Notes: a model not told the origin generated them from the letters alone. 64,000 nt of DNA from Plasmodium malariae (GCF_900090045.1 NC_041787.1:2167001-2231000), one strand, 5' to 3'; positions 1-12,680 are shown, counted from the stretch's first letter. Translations and numbers: made by a program.

Positions 1-1832
1 GCGGGAGAGTAAAATGCCCATTTTCTATGGAATATTGAATGAAACCTTTTTTGCTTTTATTTATCAATATATCTATTTATTTTTAAATTTGTTTGTTCGT
101 ATGTTCGTTTGTTCGTTTGTTCGTATGTTTGTATGTTCGTATGTTTGTATGTTCGTATGTTTGTATGTTCGTATGTTTGTTTATTATTTTTTTTTTTTTT
201 TATTTTTACCGCCCCTTATTCGTGTTTCAAAAGTACGCTTACATACAAATTGTAAAACGTAAATCACAAAATGTTGGAGCATAAAATTTTGGTTGTCACA
301 TTATTTGGCAATTTTGACTTTAGCTCAACGAGTTGGTCGTTCATACATATATATGAGTACATATATAAGAACATGTATACGTACTTGTATACATGCCTGT
401 GTACGTATTTTTGTTTATTTACCGCATTACATGTTTGATCTACTTCTAAATATTTATTCCTGTTATAAATGTTGACTAAGCACATGTTCGAAAAACGTTT
501 TTAAATCGGGACATAAAAGAAAGAAATATTTATTAAGCCTATCTCTTATCTCTAGTTTTAATATAACATATTTTTAGCTAAAATAATGAATTTTATCCAA
601 AAAAAAAATATACACAATAATGAACTGTAAAAACTTAAAATGAGAATTCATCAGTTGGTATATTATAGATTTAATAATACAGTGAACATTATGCATTAAT
701 TTTAGTAAGAATTTCTTTTCTTTTTTTTTTTTTTTTATTCTTATCTGAAATATGCGAAATGCAGTGAAGTTAAAGCAGCGCACAAGTAAAATATAGTAAC
801 ACTGTTAATGCGATTTATCACTTTTTTGAATACTACTAATCCATGTAGTGTCCCATTAAAAAAATAAATAAACGCAAAATATAAAATATACAAAATAAAT
901 AAATAAATATAATAAATTTTCATTTGAAATGCAAAAGAGATATGATGACCCTCGTTATTATATCCATGAGAGTGGAATTACCGAAGGATACAATACTATA
1001 TATATAGAGAAAAACATTTTAAGTGAGAAGAAAACAGAAAAATATTATTATTAGAGAAGAAAAAGAACTCGATAGAAAATGTGTAATATATAAGATTGCT
1101 TCACACACTGGGGGGAGGAATAACAGTAAGTTTAAGAGAGTTAAAGATACGCTACAAATTATGCTTAGTTGGACAAGGGGAAAAAAGAAACAAAAAAAAA
1201 AAAAAAAAAAAAAAAAGGCGAAGAGAAAGAGAAACAGTAAGATAAATGAACGTAGAAAATGTGTGTAGAATTTTTAATTTTTCCTTTTTTTATGGTAATT
1301 AGATTTTTAAACTATAGCAGTCACTGGTAAAACTACCAAATTTCCGGATATATCATAAATAACATATACACAAATATATATATATATTTATATTTATATA
1401 TGTGTGCATGTACTTATTATAATGCGACAATCCTGTAAGTATAATCGAATTTTTTCATGCGTCCGGGCCCCTATTAGCTATTCTTTTAATTTCGTAATTT
1501 AAAGTAGTAGAGCAAAGAAGGGTAAACACGTGGAATGTAGGGTAGACAAGGGTGAAAAAAAAAGAGAGAGAAAAATCAGCGAAAAAGAAGCAAAAGAGGA
1601 AGTGAAAAAATAGGTTAAAATACAAGTGAAAAAAGAAGAAATGAAGGAAGAAGGAAGAAAAAAGAGAAAACTGTTTATCACAATTGGAGAATTTAGAAGA
1701 AAAAGAAGTTTTTCCGTTTTTCATTTTTTAAAAGTTATCGTACCAGTAAATGAGCACATGCACATACGTACATATGCACCCATATATATGCACAAAGGTC
1801 TAGTAAAATTTTAATTGAGACGTGAATTCAAA
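1..1832. other. left intergenic region with short repeats
   Basis: No large gene is visible here. Apart from the candidate exons at 264-803 the stretch holds an imperfect GTTCGTATGTTT-type repeat at about 93-182, poly-T and poly-A tracts, and a TA-rich block near 1370-1400. The last few hundred bases upstream of 1833 are purine-rich (GAAGAAA-type) and are the likely promoter and 5' leader of the plus-strand gene that follows. Short open frames here have no coding character. Confidence 0.5.
264..803 (-). CDS. candidate small spliced gene, unknown function
   Basis: I do not recognise this gene. The best-supported parts are two exons read on the minus strand: 475-423 (17 codons, containing NIYNRNKYLEVDQTCNA, between acceptor CTTAG and donor GTAAAT) and the terminal exon 323-264 (LKSKLPNNVTTKILCSNIL then TGA, acceptor GTTGAG). 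They join in phase 0. Upstream coding-like pieces lie around 765-681 (contains KFLLKLMHNVH, ends T|GTATTA, which supplies the one base the next exon needs) and 830-803 (VFKKVINRIN). The join between those two pieces crosses a 15-base A tract and is one base out of phase in this sequence. Start codon and full extent are not established. The neighbour to the right, CFAP57, is transcribed away from it. Confidence 0.3.
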
Positions 1833-4800
1833 ATGTATACCTTTGAAAAGAAGGAAGAAACGTACTTAACTAAGGCTATATATGCATACGGCATAAATAA
1901 AAACATATATAACCCTTTTTATTTACTAGATGAGAATTTGATTTTTTATTGCGTAGGAACAAATGGAGTTGTGCATTCTCTTCTAGAAAGGAATCAAAGG
2001 TTTTTGCTAAGTGAGGAAAGCAGTTATGGCATCATATGTTTAGGTATTAGTAATGATAAGAAATTACTAGCGTTAGGAGAAAAATCGATAAATAAACCAT
2101 TTATATCTATTTTTTCTAATGATTATAAACTAGTTAAAAGGTTGACTTTAGAGATATCTGATAATGAAAGTGATATTATGAATATATGTTTTTCATCAAA
2201 AAATAAATATATATATTGTATAACTAATGGAAGTACAAAAAGTTTATTATTATGTTATGACTGGATTCAGGAAAAATTAATTTTTAGCAAAATTTTTCCA
2301 CCCTCTCTTTTTCGTAAAAATTGTGAAATTTGCTTGAATGCACAAAATTCTGCGTATATTGCTTTGCTATCAATAAATAATTTGAATTTAGCTAATGAGG
2401 ATACTAATAAGAGTCAGTTTATTAAGGACAAAGGTGTAGAAGATCTGAGTAGTAATAATATCATAGGTATAGGAAGATACGATGGGTCTGACCTCACATC
2501 AAGTAGTAATGTGAACAAAAACGACAGCACTAAAAATGAGGATAAAAATGAAATAAATAGTGTTAACAGGTTAGCTGGTAGTATTAATTTCTCTCCTGTG
2601 TATGGTGTATCAGGAAGAGAAGTTCTACTTTACCATAATGTTGAACGAAACTTGGTGGAAATAAAAATAAGAAATAAAAAGCTTGAAAAGATTGATAACT
2701 ATTATACTAATTGTTGTTGGTTGAATGATGGGACTTTATTACTAGTTAATAGGAACAATTATTTAATATTTTATGATGTTAAAAAAGAAAAATTAAAAAT
2801 TTTCAATAAACATATAAGTAATGATGATATAGTAAACGTAACATATTTGACAAAAGGTTTTCTATTATTTGATTATAGATTTATATACGTTTATGAAAAG
2901 TCTAATGATTTAAGTACACATTTAAGTTACTCATTAAAATATTATATCAATTTCAATTATGGTTTATTATTTAGTAGTTACTTTGTACTTTCATCATGTG
3001 AAAAATTTTTATATTTTTTGGGTCAAGATGGAAAATTAAAAAGGTTTGATATAACAAGGAGTAAAATTGTACCAGAATATTCGAAGAACGTAAATTATGA
3101 GAGTCTTAGAGATGGTACATCAACAAAGGATAGCCTACAAAGTGGTAATAATAAAGATCAGAGAATAAAGCGCACCGATGATTACAAACAACCCCTTGAT
3201 ATTAAGCAGTTTGAGCCGTTAAATGAATCTCTAACGAACCAAAATAGAAAGGCGGGTGAAGGAGGTAAATCTACCGATTATGTAAGTAGCAGTAGTGAAG
3301 GGAAGAAGCATCGGCACAAGCAGGAGAAGGAGAAAGAGAAAGAGGAGGTGGACGAACGGGACCATCAGGACAACCAAGACGACCAAGAACAGCAATATGA
3401 TGCAGATCATCTGTATAACCAACACGGCCAAAAGAACAACGCTTACAATCTCATGGGGAATAACTCTACAGATGATATCACGAAGGACGATGATAAAAAT
3501 ATAGAAACTGTGTTGGAAAACATCAGTTCTGCTAAAATCAACGATTTTGATGTTTGTCTACTGCAACCGCTAATTATTATTTGTTACGATGATAATGTAA
3601 TAAAAATAATTAATTATAAAAAGAAGGAAGAAGTTATGTCGAATTCTTTTAATAATGAACCATTGCATTTGTCTATACATTGCTCTGGTCATCTTTTATT
3701 AGTTGCATTTACAGATAAGTTGAGGGTATTCCATATTTTATATAATAAACTAAAAGTGAAAAAAGAATTTTTTTTAAAAAATTGTTCGTGTTGTAAATTT
3801 TCAAATGGGGGTAACTTCATGGCTGTGTCAAAGATTTCGACATTATATATTTACAAAACTTATACATATGATTTGTTATATGTATTAAAATCTCATGTGA
3901 ATTATATTACCGACATTATATGGAGCTTTAATGACTTTTCCATTTTTTCAATAGGAAAAGATGGATACATGTTTGAGTATTCTCTTTATAATAATGGCAA
4001 TAAGAATATTGAAATAATGCAAAAGGAAAAAAAGTTTTTAAGTTTAGATTTAGAATTTCTAAACGATAAGGATAAAAAGAAAGAAATTAATGAAAAAAAT
4101 AATTTAGATCAAATGAAATATGATAATGAGAATAAAAGTTTTAACAATAATCTAAGATCTAATGAAATAAAAAATATATATGTTTCTTGTGATGATTATA
4201 CTATTAAACAATTTTGTGGTACAAAAATGGAGTGCGTTATAGAATCTGAACATGTAATTAATAAAATATTACTTTATAAAAATAAATTTCTAATTGCTAC
4301 TTTTCATAATGGCTTTTTTTGTAGAATTAGATTTTACAAATTACCTTTATGTGGTATATATTTAGAAATCCCTTGTCATATTTCGAATTGTGTGAATTTA
4401 AAGTTAGATGTGAGTAGAGAGTTATTATTTAGTTGTTCTAAAGATGGTTCTATATATATATTTTCTATAGAAAAAGTGGACAATTACTTTTTAGAAACTA
4501 ATAATATGACAACCACCAATTATGTGGTGGCCTGTGCTGATGGTGAGAGTGGAATCTACAGGCATAAGAGCGATGATTATGGCAGGAGCGACGACCTAGA
4601 AGAAATGCATGATAGGAATAATAACAGAGCTGTAATGTATAACAGCAATAATGACAGTAGTAATAGTAGATGTTATTGTAAAAATGATACAGCGAAAGTT
4701 TACAGTGATGTTTTGAAGACAAGGAATGATCTAGGAGTTAATGTAAATTTAGAGGAACGGAAAAGTACGCATAATAGTGAATTTACGATGAGGGAGAAGA

Positions 4801-6780
4801 AGCTAAGTTTGTCAGACCTAAACAATGATAGTAATACTAACAAGAGTAACAATAACAATAACAATAACAATAACATTCTCGGAAGCAATAACAATAACAG
4901 TAACAATAACATTCTCGGAAGCAATAACAACACATTAAGTGAAAAGAGAAAAATGAGAACTAGCTTTTTATTATACGACTTGAACAGTAAATCTAACTAT
5001 ATGTTAAATGAAGATGAAAAAGAAAACGAAGATATTTTAATTGATTTTTATTATGTTCAAAAAAAAAACAAAGAGTTTTTAGAATTGCAGAAAAAGATTA
5101 CAAATGTAAAAGACCAAATGGAATTAGAAATGAAAAATAAGGAATCTATTTACAAAAATGAAATAAAGAAATTAAAAAAGGAGAAAAATACAGAGATAAA
5201 TAATTTAATGAAAATTAATAAAAACATAATAAAAGAGAAGGAAAAAATTGAAAATGCATGTAGAGAGTCGCTTTACGAACTGGAAGAAAAGCATACCTAT
5301 TTTGTCAACCAGCTAAATTCGCAATTCTACTTAACTAATAAAATATGTGAAGAGAAGTATTTGAAAATAGAAGAAGAATTTAACCTATATAAAAAAAATT
5401 CCATAAATGAAATTTTGGACTTAAAAAATGAACATGACATGAAAATTAATGAAATGAGGAAGGATACAAATGAACAAATACAGAAAAAAGATGATTATAT
5501 AAAAAACTTTGAATTAAAATATGAAAACTTGCAGAAGGAAAAAGACGAATATATAAAACGGATAGAAGAAGATGTCGATGAAGAAATCGTAATAATAACA
5601 AAGAAATACGAGGAAGAATTAGATAAACTGAAAAAGGATAAATATGACTTATTAGGGAAATTTAAGTTTTACGAATATATAGAAAACGAGCTTAAGGAAA
5701 ATATTCAAGTTGAAAAGGAAAAGTTCATAAAAAATAATATCACTGCTAAGAGACTGCAGGAGGTGAGGCATTACTAAATTTTGCGTGCATTTAGTTGATG
5801 AGTGCGCGTGTGAATATGTACATGCATGGATTTGTTTGTATGTATGTGTATATGTGTCTGTACGAACCTATGTATTTGTATATACGTATGTGCGTGTATA
5901 CGTATATGTTTGTTTGTATGTATCTATTTGTGCGCCCCTTCATCTGCATTGTATGCAATCCATATACCCAATTTTCGCCGTTTTTCCGCAGAATATTGAC
6001 AACCTGAAAGTTGACATAAACAGCCTAAAGGACAACATATTGGGAAAAGAAAAAGAAATTGAATCTAAGAATAACGAGATAGCTAATTTGAATAAAAAAA
6101 ATGAAGAATTGGAGAAACTGAAAATTGTGCTTACTCAGAAAATAAAGGATTTGGAATCAAATTTATCTCCAAAAGATTCTGAAATAAAAATAATGAGGGA
6201 AAAAATCGATGAAATGGCTGAATGTTTTGAAAATAATCACAAGAAGACTGTAAATTTGCAAATTGAAATTAATGAATATAAAATGAAAATTAAATCATTA
6301 CAAGGGGATTTACTAAGTTATAATAAAACTATAGGGAATTACGAAAAAATTCTTAAAAATTTACAAGAACATATAAAGGAATGTTATTTACATCTACATG
6401 ATAAAAAAATATTCAATTCTTCCTTTTTGAATTTATATAACAAATTTCATAAAGTTAATGATGTTAAGAATTATGATACAAAAAATGTTTTTTCTGAATA
6501 TATTAGGCAAAAAGAATATTTAGAAAATATGATACAAGTACTAAAAGATAAGCTAGATAAAGAGACCGAAGCTTTTAGAACAGAAAAAATAAAAATGATG
6601 AACGAAAATTCATTACTACTTAAAGAAATTAATGACTTGAAAATGGATTTAAATTTCTTAAAATCAGAATGCCATGATGTAAAATTAAAAAATAGAAAAA
6701 TGGAATTTTTAAGAAAATTTAACAAAAAGAAAGAAACGGGGAAAAGTACCACAAATGCGGTTGCCAAAGGAGAAACATAA
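1833..6780 (+). CDS. CFAP57/WDR65-like WD40 and coiled-coil protein
   Basis: Two exons, 1833-5762 and 5992-6780, joined in phase 0 (donor GAG|GTGAGG, acceptor CCGCAG|AAT), give about 1,572 residues. The start is the first ATG in the frame; the open frame runs six codons further upstream without an ATG. Residues 1-930 are WD40-type beta-propeller sequence with a Ser/Asp/Lys-rich insert at about 425-560. An Asn-rich tract lies near 1000-1035, and from about 1070 to the end the protein is a long coiled coil. The segment LSPKDSEIKIMREKIDEM (about 1369-1386) closely resembles the conserved SP-x-x-xEI-x-x-MxEQIxEME block of CFAP57. CFAP57 family members are axonemal proteins tied to inner dynein arms. 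In Plasmodium the only axoneme is that of the male gamete, so male-stage expression is expected (inference). It is longer than the roughly 1,250-residue animal protein because of low-complexity inserts. Confidence 0.85.
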
Positions 6781-7143
6781 ACTTGAAGTAAAGAGTTGCA
6801 CGCAATATTAAATATTATTTAGTCAGCAAAGATGCATGCATATGTAATACATATCTTTATGTAGACGCAGTAGAAGCATTGCAATTTTCTGTTTTATTTG
6901 CACCCTTGTGCTCTGTAATATGATGACCTTCCCCCCCCTCCCCATACGTTAACATTTATGCGTATTGGTACGTATGTATGTATGTATGTACATGTAAGTG
7001 TTCATATACTTGCCTATACATACCCTATACACATGCATATGAGTATTTACGCATAGATTCACATTTGCATTACTACATAAAACACAAACCAAAAGGTCAA
7101 CAGTTTCACCGCATTGATACCTCATATCCCGTTAATGAGTACA
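6781..7143. other. convergent intergenic region
   Basis: Short gap between the 3' ends of the CFAP57-like gene (+) and the PPR gene (-). It contains a C-rich block near 6930-6945 and a TATG repeat near 6975-6990. I see no gene in it; it should hold both 3' UTRs. Confidence 0.5.
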
Positions 7144-8859
7144 TTATGAATCGGGAGTTTCATTGATTAGCTTCGAACCAAGAGGTGTTAATTTGTAATT
7201 TTTTTGAATAATTAAATTTTTTAAATTTGTGAAATCTTCATGCATTTTTAATTCTTTGAAAGCAAGGAGAACAAAGCTAAGTGTATTCATATTTATTTCA
7301 AGTGCGTTTTCTTTTTCTTGCAAGGTTATTAATTCAGCATATAAAGAAATGATAATATCATATTTTTTGGAATTCATACATGATATCATAGTGTTGTTGT
7401 ATAGCATTAATAAGTCATTCCCTGAGACTGCTAATAATTTGGCGATCCTTAAGACGTAAATGGCATAATTATATATACCACAATTTTTAAAAGCATTAAT
7501 TGTATATAAAAATGGTAGAATGTTTTTATTGTTTAATAATTTTTTCACTTGCATTTCTTTAAATAACTTGAAAGATTTTTCATAATCATCTATATTTCCG
7601 TATACTTGTAAAAGAATTTGATATGATATACTATTTGGTGTTAGTAACAGTTCATCAAATTCATTATTCCATATATCTTCAATAATATTAATTTTGTTAT
7701 AAATACTTAAGGCTTTTAATACATTATTTAAAATATTAACATTCAGATTTTTTTTTAAATTAGGATCATCTTTTAATTTATTATAATACTCTAGACATTT
7801 CTGATAGTTTCCATTTTTTCCTAACAAATCAAAAATATTTTCATATACAAAAATAGAGGGTAAATACTTGTCACTGTTTAGTAATTCTTCAAAATATTTT
7901 ATTCCTTGTTCAAGTAAATTGGACATATTACATGCAAATATTACATTAGCATATTCACTATATTGAATTTTACTACTAGCTTTTTCCGTATTTTTTATTT
8001 TTTGACTTATTTCTTTAAAATGTGTATTATAACCACTATTTTCTATTTCAGTGCCTTCTTCGACTAATTCATTTTGCGCAAAGGCATCTTTCCATTTTTC
8101 CAATTTTTCCTTATCATTATTTATATTTATATTTTTCATTTCTTCAACAAAGGGATCGTTTCTAAGTTTTTCAAAAAATTCAATCGCTTTAAATCCATTA
8201 CCCATTTTTGAAAAACAACTAATCATAAGAGCGTAAATTTCATAAGTAGGAGTAAGTTTATCCGTTTCTATCATTTCCTCAAAAATTATTTCAGCATTTT
8301 CAGCTAAATGATATTTCTCACACAGACTTAGAATTAATTTATAAGACACTAAGTCTGGTTTTATATTTTTTCTTTTCATCGTTTCTAGTAAGTCTAAAAC
8401 AGTTACTAAGCAACCTTTTTTTTCAACTGCAGATATTGCAGCATTGAAAGCTAAGGTAGTTGCATCCACCTCTTTACTAGAATATATCAAATTCATTACT
8501 TTGATCCAGTCCATATTTAAAGGAATTAAACTTTGCTCTACTTCTTTTTCGTTTTTTTTTTTTACTAATATATCATCATTTATGTCAACATTATTATCAT
8601 TTCCTTCTTTCTCCTTTTTATTACTGTATAAATGTATTTTTCTAATATTATTTCTTTTTAAGATGCCATCTTTTTTCTCCTTTTTAAATAAACCTGTAGT
8701 AGAAATAATTCTTTTCTTCCTATTTTTATCTACAATATTTATTACATTGACAGAATAGTTATTTAAGAAGAAAACATTATTTCTCTTCTTACATTTCAGC
8801 TTCATACATAAAACACTTTCTATTATATAAAACACATAACAGCAGTAAGCTAATTTCAT
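7144..8859 (-). CDS. pentatricopeptide repeat (PPR) protein
   Basis: Single-exon 571-residue protein. From about residue 125 to 520 it is a run of seven to eight helical hairpins with PPR spacing; examples are FNAAISAVEKKGCLVTVLDL, SYKLILSLCEKYHLAENAEI and SYQILLQVYGNIDDYEKSFK, each followed by KxKxIKPD- or TPN-like turns. PPR proteins bind single-stranded RNA in organelles and act in transcript maturation or stability. The first 20 residues are hydrophobic and Cys/Tyr-rich and are followed by a basic Lys/Asn-rich stretch. That is the signal-plus-transit layout of an apicoplast protein, but a mitochondrial presequence is also possible. No catalytic DYW or SMR tail is visible. Family call is firm; RNA target and organelle are not. 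Confidence 0.8.
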   Translation of the reverse strand: MKLAYCCYVFYIIESVLCMKLKCKKRNNVFFLNNYSVNVINIVDKNRKKRIISTTGLFKKEKKDGILKRNNIRKIHLYSNKKEKEGNDNNVDINDDILVKKKNEKEVEQSLIPLNMDWIKVMNLIYSSKEVDATTLAFNAAISAVEKKGCLVTVLDLLETMKRKNIKPDLVSYKLILSLCEKYHLAENAEIIFEEMIETDKLTPTYEIYALMISCFSKMGNGFKAIEFFEKLRNDPFVEEMKNININNDKEKLEKWKDAFAQNELVEEGTEIENSGYNTHFKEISQKIKNTEKASSKIQYSEYANVIFACNMSNLLEQGIKYFEELLNSDKYLPSIFVYENIFDLLGKNGNYQKCLEYYNKLKDDPNLKKNLNVNILNNVLKALSIYNKINIIEDIWNNEFDELLLTPNSISYQILLQVYGNIDDYEKSFKLFKEMQVKKLLNNKNILPFLYTINAFKNCGIYNYAIYVLRIAKLLAVSGNDLLMLYNNTMISCMNSKKYDIIISLYAELITLQEKENALEINMNTLSFVLLAFKELKMHEDFTNLKNLIIQKNYKLTPLGSKLINETPDS

Positions 8860-10006
8860 CTATTGTAGAAAATTTGACGCATAAATGTGTGTTTGTTTAT
8901 ATACCGCTCTGATCACTAATACACATGGCTAACCTTTTGTTAGTTACTCAACCATAAGGGTACCTTTGCTGAGTACTTTCTGTAATAGTTAAAATTTTTT
9001 TTTTTTTACCGAAAGAGGGGAAGAAAGCTAATTTATTTCCGATGAGTGCTACCACACATAAATATTAACGCATCGTGCAGCTCTAGTTAAATGTACCTAA
9101 ATTAATGTATGAATATATTTGCATATTCTAATGCAAACTAAAGTCAGATCGATGCGGTTGCCCACAAAAAAAAATTCGTACTTAGGAATATGTCAAGAAA
9201 TGATTTTCTAAGATTCCCACAAAGGGATTGAAAATTTTTTTTTAAAATATAGTTAATGTTTGATGTAAATCATATAAAAAAATTAAAAGTGTACATAAAT
9301 AAAAAAAAGGAATAAGTATTACGAGGATATGTACGCAAAAATCGATGTATAATTAATTTTCCCTGGTTTTGAAAGTATGCAAAAAGTTATGGGGAAAAAA
9401 AAAATAAAAAAAAAAAATATACAAATACATATATATATATACATAGATACATGCGCGCTCCCCGATAGTGCGCAAGCACAAATATACTACACGTTTAATT
9501 CTTTTATGCGAACTAAATTTTATTTCAAGGCTATACGCTTAAGGTAAAAAAAGCTGTTAAATCTGCTGGAAAAATGAAGAAATCACTTTTTTTGTTATTT
9601 TTATTTAACTGATTAAAAAAATTGAAAATAAAAAAATTCCCACACAAAAAAAAAAAAAAAAAAATACAAACGTTTGTACTTCAAAGTCACCCGTTAAATT
9701 ATGGAAGGTCAACTGCATTTATTCACTCGCACATAAGTACATATACACTTACATGTACATATACATTTATATGTGCATTCATGTATAAATAAACAAATAT
9801 ATATATATTCTCGTGGCACACTCTCATATATGCGTTCGCTTATTTATGATTGGGTTTGATTATGCATGCATTTATGTAAGCAGTCTCATACGGAGGTGCA
9901 AAATTATACGAGTAATTGTTTGCATCCCCTTCATATGTTCTGGCATGCACCTGGATGGCACTTTTATTTGATTTGATTTTATTTTATTTTTCTTCCTTTG
10001 ATGAGC
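8860..10006. other. intergenic region, tandem minus-strand genes
   Basis: Upstream region of the PPR gene and 3' flank of GDPD. It contains poly-A/T tracts (for example about 8995-9008, 9396-9420 and 9645-9665) and TA-rich microsatellites near 9430 and 9800. No coding-like island was found. Confidence 0.5.
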
Positions 10007-11596
10007 TTAGTTGTTATGCACTTGATGCAAAGCCTGCTTAGCCAGTTCTATGTTATTTGGACACAAGGAATCTACATTTAGTTTTAAATAGAATATAATA
10101 TCATCATACTGATCTTTATCTTCGGTTCCCCAGTAAATCATAATTTTTTTATTATTTTTATGTAAAATTTTAACAAGGTAGTCTACTGATATGGTTTTAT
10201 TTTTTTTATTGCAATTTATGATAATAGGTTTTTTATATAATCTGTATGAGAAATGAGCCCAGTCAGCATTGTAATATTTCATAGTACAAAGAATTGAATT
10301 GAGATTTGGCATTACTTCATCATCTGCAAATAATAGAGCTACAGGTATATTCAACTTATTTTTTCGTAATACTTTTAATAGATCAATTTTTTTAAGATTA
10401 TCGTAAGGGTATGAAGCATAATCTATGTTTTTCATATTTTTATTTTTAAAAATTTTTTTTTTTATATCATCATCTTGTAAAACCCAGTTAAATGAACTAA
10501 ACTTAAACTTGTAATCTTTATAGTTCTTTAAAATTTCTAATAAATATAAACCCAAATTTTCTTTGGTTCCTTTTAATTCGATATCATATGTTAATTTATT
10601 TTTGTATGTATTTAATATATCTGTTAATAATGGTACATGGTAAAATTTGAAGATGAATTTTGCGAGTAACATTTTTCTTTTTACATCATAATTTTTTTTG
10701 CTGATATAGTTTACATAAAGAGACTTACAGTGTTCACATTGGATAGATTTTACAAATTCTTCCTCACTCATGTTTTCATCTATTTCTTTCCCTAACATAT
10801 CAGTGGACGCTTCTACATTTGGATCGTCTACACTTGCCTCTTCTATATTTTCCTCTTTTATATTTTTCTCTTCTATACTTTCCCCGTCTACATTTTCCTC
10901 GTGTACATTTTCCTCTTCTATATTTTCCTCTTCTATATTTTCCTCTTCTACAATCTCATCTACATTATCTTCTAAACTTTTCGCCCCTTCGACTTTGTTT
11001 TCATCAGATTCATCATTGACAAAATATTCCTTAAATATTTTTTCTAATTCATCAATTTCTTCTACATTTTGGTAAGCCTTGATGTATTGGTCATACTCTT
11101 TTACCTTTTCTAATTTTTGATTCTCACTTAAGGTAGAATATTTCACTTCCTCCTCATATTCGTTAGAAATAACATTTACATCTTTTCCATAAAATTCTTT
11201 TCCCTTGGTAAGGATCCAGGGTTCTTTATAATGATAACTTTGGATTTCTTTTACTGTTAATTCTTCAATATACTTGGCTGTTGAAGTTTTATCATTTAAT
11301 AAGGTATGACCAAGTAAACCATCATCTGTTCCATGTATTACTACCACTTCATTGTCTTTAGTTAACCATACATCTAGTTCTACTCCATCAATTTTATTAT
11401 CTAATGCTTTTTTAAATGAATAAAGAGAATTTTCTGGATATACAGAACTTCCTCCTGGATCACTTGAGCCACACCCCCTATGACCCACAATAGTAGTGGA
11501 CATGGTGTTCATACAATACCTCAGTTGCAGCAGGGCGAGTACAAGTACTCCTAACATACGCCTGTATGTAATCATTAAGATCTTGTGTTGTCTCAA
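10007..11596 (-). CDS. GDPD: glycerophosphodiester phosphodiesterase
   Basis: 529-residue single-exon enzyme that hydrolyses glycerophosphodiesters such as glycerophosphocholine to glycerol-3-phosphate and an alcohol. An N-terminal hydrophobic segment (about residues 14-27) looks like a signal peptide. The GDPD signature follows: H39-R40-G41, E55 in PENS, E73-x-D75 in GVELDVWLTKD and H88 in VIHG, which are the catalytic and metal ligands of the TIM-barrel family. Further barrel strands are seen in YDIELKG, WVLQDDD and MIYWG near the C-terminus. An acidic repeat insert (ENIEE/ENVDGE units, about 195-275) interrupts the barrel, as in the known GDPD small inserted domain but longer. The P. falciparum enzyme (PF3D7_1406300, from memory) is reported in the parasitophorous and food vacuoles; a secreted location fits the leader here. 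Confidence 0.93.
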   Translation of the reverse strand: MRQHKILMITYRRMLGVLVLALLQLRYCMNTMSTTIVGHRGCGSSDPGGSSVYPENSLYSFKKALDNKIDGVELDVWLTKDNEVVVIHGTDDGLLGHTLLNDKTSTAKYIEELTVKEIQSYHYKEPWILTKGKEFYGKDVNVISNEYEEEVKYSTLSENQKLEKVKEYDQYIKAYQNVEEIDELEKIFKEYFVNDESDENKVEGAKSLEDNVDEIVEEENIEEENIEEENVHEENVDGESIEEKNIKEENIEEASVDDPNVEASTDMLGKEIDENMSEEEFVKSIQCEHCKSLYVNYISKKNYDVKRKMLLAKFIFKFYHVPLLTDILNTYKNKLTYDIELKGTKENLGLYLLEILKNYKDYKFKFSSFNWVLQDDDIKKKIFKNKNMKNIDYASYPYDNLKKIDLLKVLRKNKLNIPVALLFADDEVMPNLNSILCTMKYYNADWAHFSYRLYKKPIIINCNKKNKTISVDYLVKILHKNNKKIMIYWGTEDKDQYDDIIFYLKLNVDSLCPNNIELAKQALHQVHNN

Positions 11597-11694
11597 AATT
11601 AAAAGGATATTTAAATTTTTTACTATTATTATTATTATATAAGTATATATATATATATATCGTACGATCCAGAAAAATAAGATAAAAAAATATT

Positions 11695-11805
11695 AAAATA
11701 AATTAAAATAAATTAAAATGAATTAAAATGAATTAAAATGAATTAAAATGAATTTAAATGAATTAAAATGAATTAAAATGAATTAAAATGAATTAAAATA
11801 AAGTA
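11695..11805. repeat. 10-bp tandem repeat AATTAAAATG
   Basis: About ten imperfect copies of AATTAAAATG/AATTAAAATA immediately upstream of the GDPD start. Its position makes it part of the promoter or 5' leader of that minus-strand gene. No coding potential. Confidence 0.85.
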
Positions 11806-12680
11806 AAACAAAATAAATTTAGAAAAATGAAATCACGGTAATGCGATGCACCGAGCTGTGAAAAGGCACTCATTATTATATAGTGCTATAAATCAAAACA
11901 ACATATGGCACAAAAAGTAATACTAAATGGCACCTAAAGACATAACACTATTTTATAACGTAATAAATAAAAGTAAAATGGCAGAAATAAAAAAAAAAAA
12001 AAATATTACTCAATGGAAAAAATAGATCTGAATGCTGATAAATTTATTAACTAAAAAACAAAACAAAAACGGTAATAAACAGGCAAGAAAAGGGCAAAAA
12101 AAGTGATAAAATTAAACTCATCCAAAAAAAAAAATTTTAAGAACAAAAGATAATAAAATATGAAATATGATTAAATAACTCTAAATAGTAACAAAGCAAA
12201 ATCCTAAAATATTATGAACTACAAAAAAAAAAAAAAATTCTAAAACATTATACTATGCTAATGTAGAGTATAATATTTTTAATAGGATCAAAAAAAAAAA
12301 AAAAAAATACTGCATATGTTGATAAACGAACAAACCATAAAATTATTACAAAAACATATTAATGAAAATACTAAAGTAGAAATTGTTATGGTAGAATTTA
12401 GGCAACTTGTGATTTTTACTAATGATGTAAAAACTGGCCTGAAGAAGTTCTCTATTTTTTAGGGCGCTTACAGGAGTGCTAATAAATAATTTTGTAATTG
12501 CCAATAATCGTATTTCCTATTCCAACAACTTTACTATTTTCTATTTGCAGTCCAATAATTGCTGTGTTTGTGTGCTCTAAAAATGAAAAAATTGGAAAAA
12601 TAAAAAAAAATAAATAACGAAAAATAAGTCCAAATAGGGAAAATTAAGGCAAAATAATAAATGTAAAATTACGTTATGCT

